Shown here in pieces: positions 6,531 through 7,766 of a DNA stretch of 7,766 nt; the stretch's first letter is position 1; each line of letters begins with the position of its first letter. A program made the position numbers and the translations under genes. The notes under the pieces were generated by a model that ran no database searches, had not been told where the DNA came from, and was given only the letters and a program-made list of their open reading frames with translations. This DNA is from Allorhizocola sp044869915 (GTDB taxonomy: Bacteria; Actinomycetota; Actinomycetes; Mycobacteriales; Micromonosporaceae), in the NCBI GenBank assembly GCA_044869915.1, contig JBIOYB010000474.1:1-7766 (forward strand), read 5' to 3'.

Positions 6531-6569
6531 TCAGGGCAGCCACCAGCTCTGGTTCAGAAAAACGCGCAC
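6531..6569 (-). CDS. Leaderless Trp leader peptide of trpS (12 aa)
   Basis: GTG at 6569 opens a 12-codon frame, MRVFLNQSWWLP, ending in TGA at 6533-6531. The tandem Trp codons (6545-6540) are the sensing element. There is no ribosome site, and the GTG coincides with the predicted transcription start six bases after the -10 box, so initiation is most likely leaderless, which Actinobacteria do readily. The stop codon sits in the loop of the 1:2 hairpin, the right place for a terminating ribosome to mask segment 2. The overlapping ATG frame at 6577 (MAPCAFF) has no Trp codon, and its ATG overlaps the -10 box. Confidence 0.85.
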   Translation of the reverse strand: MRVFLNQSWWLP

Positions 6570-6575
6570 GGCGCC

Positions 6576-6604
6576 ATTATCCCGGTGATCGTCCGATCTC
6601 ACAA
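6576..6604 (-). promoter_or_regulatory. Promoter of the trpS leader transcript
   Basis: On the minus strand TTGTGA (6604-6599) is separated by exactly 17 bp from GATAAT (6581-6576), which matches TATAAT at 5 of 6 positions. Six bases (GGCGCC) then precede the G of the leader-peptide GTG at 6569, the standard distance from -10 to +1. The match, the spacing and the downstream leader peptide support each other. It reads as a vegetative sigma-factor promoter. Confidence 0.8.
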
Positions 6605-6607
6605 GGG

Positions 6608-6637
6608 GCCACTGGCTCCTCCAGCGGGCGGCTTTTT
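6608..6637 (+). terminator. Weak terminator-like hairpin, inverted echo of the trpS terminator
   Basis: On the + strand GCC-A-CTGG (6608-6615) can pair with CCAG-CG-GGC (6621-6629) around CTCCT, with an internal loop, followed by GGC and five T. The stretch CGGGCGGCTTTTT (6625-6637) is identical to the 3' arm and T-run of the trpS attenuator (6479-6467 on the minus strand), so the two form a 13-bp inverted repeat. No + strand gene ends here, so a terminator role would concern antisense transcripts from the trpS region. It could equally be a relic. Confidence 0.35.
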
Positions 6638-6747
6638 CCGGTTCACTTCTTCCAGACTGAGTTTTACCGCGCACGGAAGGGATCCTGCGGGCGGCGCGAC
6701 GCGCACCCGCCGCCGGACGCGCCACCGCCGCAGAGGGGAGGTTCGAG
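6638..6747. other. Intergenic stretch upstream of the small gene
   Basis: With the trpS leader elements this completes the 332-bp gap between trpS and the next gene. I see no gene, RNA gene or convincing promoter in it. A possible + strand -35 (TTCACT, 6642-6647) has only a poor -10 partner (TACCGC, 6665-6670). The only clear site is the ribosome-binding site GGGGAGG at 6735-6741 for the following gene. Confidence 0.5.
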
Positions 6748-7011
6748 GTGCACCGCTTGGTCGTGTGGTGTGAGGAGAGCCGCGGCGTGACCGGTCGGCT
6801 CGAGCAGTCGCGACCCGAGCCGATGCTGGCCGCGGCCGTGGTGAGCGCCGTGCGCGAGGCCGACGCGCAGGGCCGCCACGTGGTCGGCGTCATGGACCGC
6901 AGGCGCGAGCAGGTGGTGCTGGCGGCCGATCTGATCCTGCGGCTGCGCCGCGTGGCCGAGGGTCTCAGCGAGGAGGAGCTCGCGCTGCTTCTCGAGCTTT
7001 TGCCGTTGTGA
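6748..7011 (+). CDS. Small protein of unknown function (87 aa)
   Basis: I do not recognise this family. The GTG at 6748 has a strong ribosome site (GGGGAGG, 6735-6741, 6-nt spacing), and codon use is strongly G/C at third positions, so it is very probably a real gene. The product starts MHRLVVWCEESRG and has a single cysteine at residue 8. A mixed alpha/beta-looking middle (VVGVMDRRREQVVLAADLI) follows, then a helical Leu/Glu-rich C-terminus (LSEEELALLLELLPL). There is no signal peptide or membrane segment, so it is likely cytoplasmic. It is divergent from trpS and 132 bp upstream of the pepN start in the same direction. Those neighbours suggest no function. Confidence 0.75.
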   Translation: MHRLVVWCEESRGVTGRLEQSRPEPMLAAAVVSAVREADAQGRHVVGVMDRRREQVVLAADLILRLRRVAEGLSEEELALLLELLPL

Positions 7012-7107
7012 GCCGCTCTGTGCGTCCGTTGTGGGGACATCGTGAGTCGGACAGCGGACAGCGGGGATTAACTCTGCCATTATGTGATTGGCTTCGTTAT
7101 CAGACCT

Positions 7108-7136
7108 TTGGCGGGGCCCTCGCCATCGGGCACTAT
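7108..7136 (+). promoter_or_regulatory. Putative leaderless promoter of pepN
   Basis: TTGGCG (7108-7113) lies 17 bp from CACTAT (7131-7136), and seven bases later comes the ATG at 7144. The spacing is ideal for a leaderless message, and no ribosome site precedes the ATG. The -10 is a weak match (A at 2, A and T at 5 and 6), so this is tentative. Its spacer contains a 17-bp near-palindrome. Confidence 0.4.
7109..7125. repeat. 17-bp near-palindrome in the pepN promoter region
   Basis: TGGCGGGGCCCTCGCCA is symmetric about position 7117 with one mismatched pair (G7114 against T7120). It overlaps the putative -35 and spacer of the pepN promoter, the usual place for a repressor operator. GC-rich DNA makes such palindromes fairly often, so an operator role is only a suggestion. 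Confidence 0.35.
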
Positions 7137-7143
7137 GAAGCCC

Positions 7144-7766
7144 ATGTCCCATCGCTCTCTCACCCACGCTGAGGCCACCACCCGGGCCGCCACCGTGCGC
7201 AAGCTGTCGTACGAACTCGACGTCGACCTGACCGGCGGCACCGAGCGCTTCCGCACGACCACGACCCTGCGCTTCGCCGCACAGGAGGGCGCCTCGACGT
7301 TCGTCGAGCTGCGGCCCGAGGCGCTAATCGCCGCCACGCTCAACGGGGCGCCGCTGGAGTCGGGCGTGGTCGAGGGCCGGATCGAGCTGCCCGACCTGGC
7401 CGTGGAAAACGTGGCCGTCATCGAGGCCGAATACGAGTACTCGCACTCGAGCGAGGGCATGCACCGGTTTGTGGACCCGGCCGACGGCGCGGTCTACATC
7501 TACGCCCAACCGTCCATAACGGACGCTCCCAACTTCATGGCCGCGTTCGACCAGCCCGACCTGAAGGCATCCATGTCGCTGTCGGTCACCGCCGACCCGT
7601 CGTGGATCGTGCGGGCCAACGGCGAGGGCGTGCAGGAGGCGCCCGGCCGGTGGAACTTCGCGGCCACCAAACCGATCGCGACCTACCTCATCACGCTGGT
7701 GGCCGGACCGCTGGTGGCGCGGCACGACGAGCACGACGGCATACCGCTCGGGCTGTTCGCGCGGGC
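7144..7766 (+). CDS. pepN: M1-family aminopeptidase N, N-terminal part
   Basis: This is the first 207 codons of a zinc metallo-aminopeptidase that removes N-terminal residues from peptides in the cytoplasm. The gene runs off the window. The visible part is the N-terminal beta domain: LTHAEATTRAATVRKLSYELDVDL (residues 6-29), GMHRFVDP (105-112), the substrate-binding region around Q122 (YIYAQPS), and FDQPDLKAS (135-143), all typical of actinobacterial PepN. The GAMEN and HExxH zinc motifs lie beyond the edge. The ATG at 7144 is preferred because it gives the N-terminal length I expect for PepN and sits at the predicted transcript start; an in-frame ATG at 7135 is the alternative. The segment between Q122 and FDQPD reads ITDAPNFMAA instead of the usual DARRVF-like form, so it may be a divergent paralogue. 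Confidence 0.92.
   Translation, partial: MSHRSLTHAEATTRAATVRKLSYELDVDLTGGTERFRTTTTLRFAAQEGASTFVELRPEALIAATLNGAPLESGVVEGRIELPDLAVENVAVIEAEYEYSHSSEGMHRFVDPADGAVYIYAQPSITDAPNFMAAFDQPDLKASMSLSVTADPSWIVRANGEGVQEAPGRWNFAATKPIATYLITLVAGPLVARHDEHDGIPLGLFAR

Larger units (their letters stand above)
6466..6569 (-). promoter_or_regulatory. Trp-responsive transcription attenuator of trpS
   Basis: Three alternative 8-bp pairings are visible on the minus strand. Segment 1 GGCTGCCC (6541-6534) overlaps the second Trp codon and the Leu and Pro codons of the leader peptide. It pairs with segment 2 GGGCGGCC (6529-6522) across a TGAG loop, with one G-U. Segment 2 also pairs perfectly with segment 3 GGCCGCCC (6491-6484), which forms the antiterminator. 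Segment 3 otherwise forms the terminator with segment 4. A ribosome stalled on the Trp codons would cover segment 1 and free segment 2 for 2:3 pairing, allowing read-through. A ribosome reaching the stop codon would cover segment 2 and let 3:4 terminate. With no translation, 1:2 and 3:4 both form, giving termination. The predicted result is induction when charged tRNA-Trp is low. Similar control was, to my recollection, described for the auxiliary trpRS1 of Streptomyces coelicolor. Confidence 0.88.

Noticed and set aside
6416..6569. T-box riboswitch upstream of trpS
   Set aside because: T-boxes often control synthetase genes, but no conserved T-box sequence (AGGGTGGNACCGCG-like) or long specifier stem is present; the leader is only about 150 nt and fits a peptide attenuator instead.
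6554..6577. ATG frame MAPCAFF as an alternative trpS leader peptide
   Set aside because: Its ATG overlaps the -10 box and so would not be transcribed from the predicted promoter; it has no Trp codon and ends before the attenuator segments.
6531..7040. Minus-strand frame of 169 codons ending in the SWWLP sequence
   Set aside because: Only its last 12 codons matter, as the leader peptide. The rest runs antisense to the 87-aa gene, has Ser/Arg/Thr shadow composition, and lies upstream of the predicted transcription start at 6569.
1..7766. CRISPR arrays, tRNA or rRNA genes, insertion sequences, phage attachment sites
   Set aside because: I looked for regular repeats, cloverleaf-like sequence, transposase motifs and terminal repeats, and saw none.

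Overview
This high-GC window looks like chromosomal DNA from an actinobacterium. Codons strongly favour G/C in third position, GTG starts are common, several promoters look leaderless, and the gene order rne - rplU - rpmA - obg is the classic actinobacterial one. The exact family is not decidable by eye; the order Streptosporangiales is my guess only.

Layout. Positions 1-2144 (+) hold the 3' part of rne (RNase E/G), running in from outside the window. Two tandem, evidently paralogous lipoprotein genes follow (2187-2684 and 2701-3243, +) and separate rne from the ribosomal-protein genes. A putative promoter and a 5' stem-loop precede rplU (3346-3660) and rpmA (3671-3922). A 14-bp perfect stem-loop then lies between rpmA and obg (3991-5445). 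obg ends 4 bp from the end of a convergent tryptophanyl-tRNA synthetase gene, trpS (5450-6415, -). Beyond the trpS leader lie a small gene of unknown function (6748-7011, +) and the 5' part of an M1 aminopeptidase gene, pepN-like (7144 to the window end, +).

The most striking element is the trpS leader (6466-6604, minus strand). A promoter (TTGTGA - 17 bp - GATAAT) places +1 exactly on a GTG. That GTG opens a 12-codon peptide, MRVFLNQSWWLP, with tandem Trp codons and no 5' UTR. Its last codons begin a set of three mutually exclusive 8-bp pairings (1:2, 2:3, 3:4), and segment 4 is followed by six T. This is the textbook design of ribosome-mediated transcription attenuation, here sensing charged tRNA-Trp and controlling a TrpRS. 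The enzyme itself has non-standard active-site signatures: Lys at position 9, Leu at position 5, and KMGKS in place of KMSKS. These fit an auxiliary, possibly indolmycin-tolerant TrpRS rather than the housekeeping one.

How the genes work together: rne, rplU, rpmA and obg form a translation, ribosome-assembly and RNA-processing cluster. The lipoproteins are exported, and their link to the cluster is unknown. trpS with its leader is a self-contained, probably inducible module. The small gene and pepN are read the other way from it.
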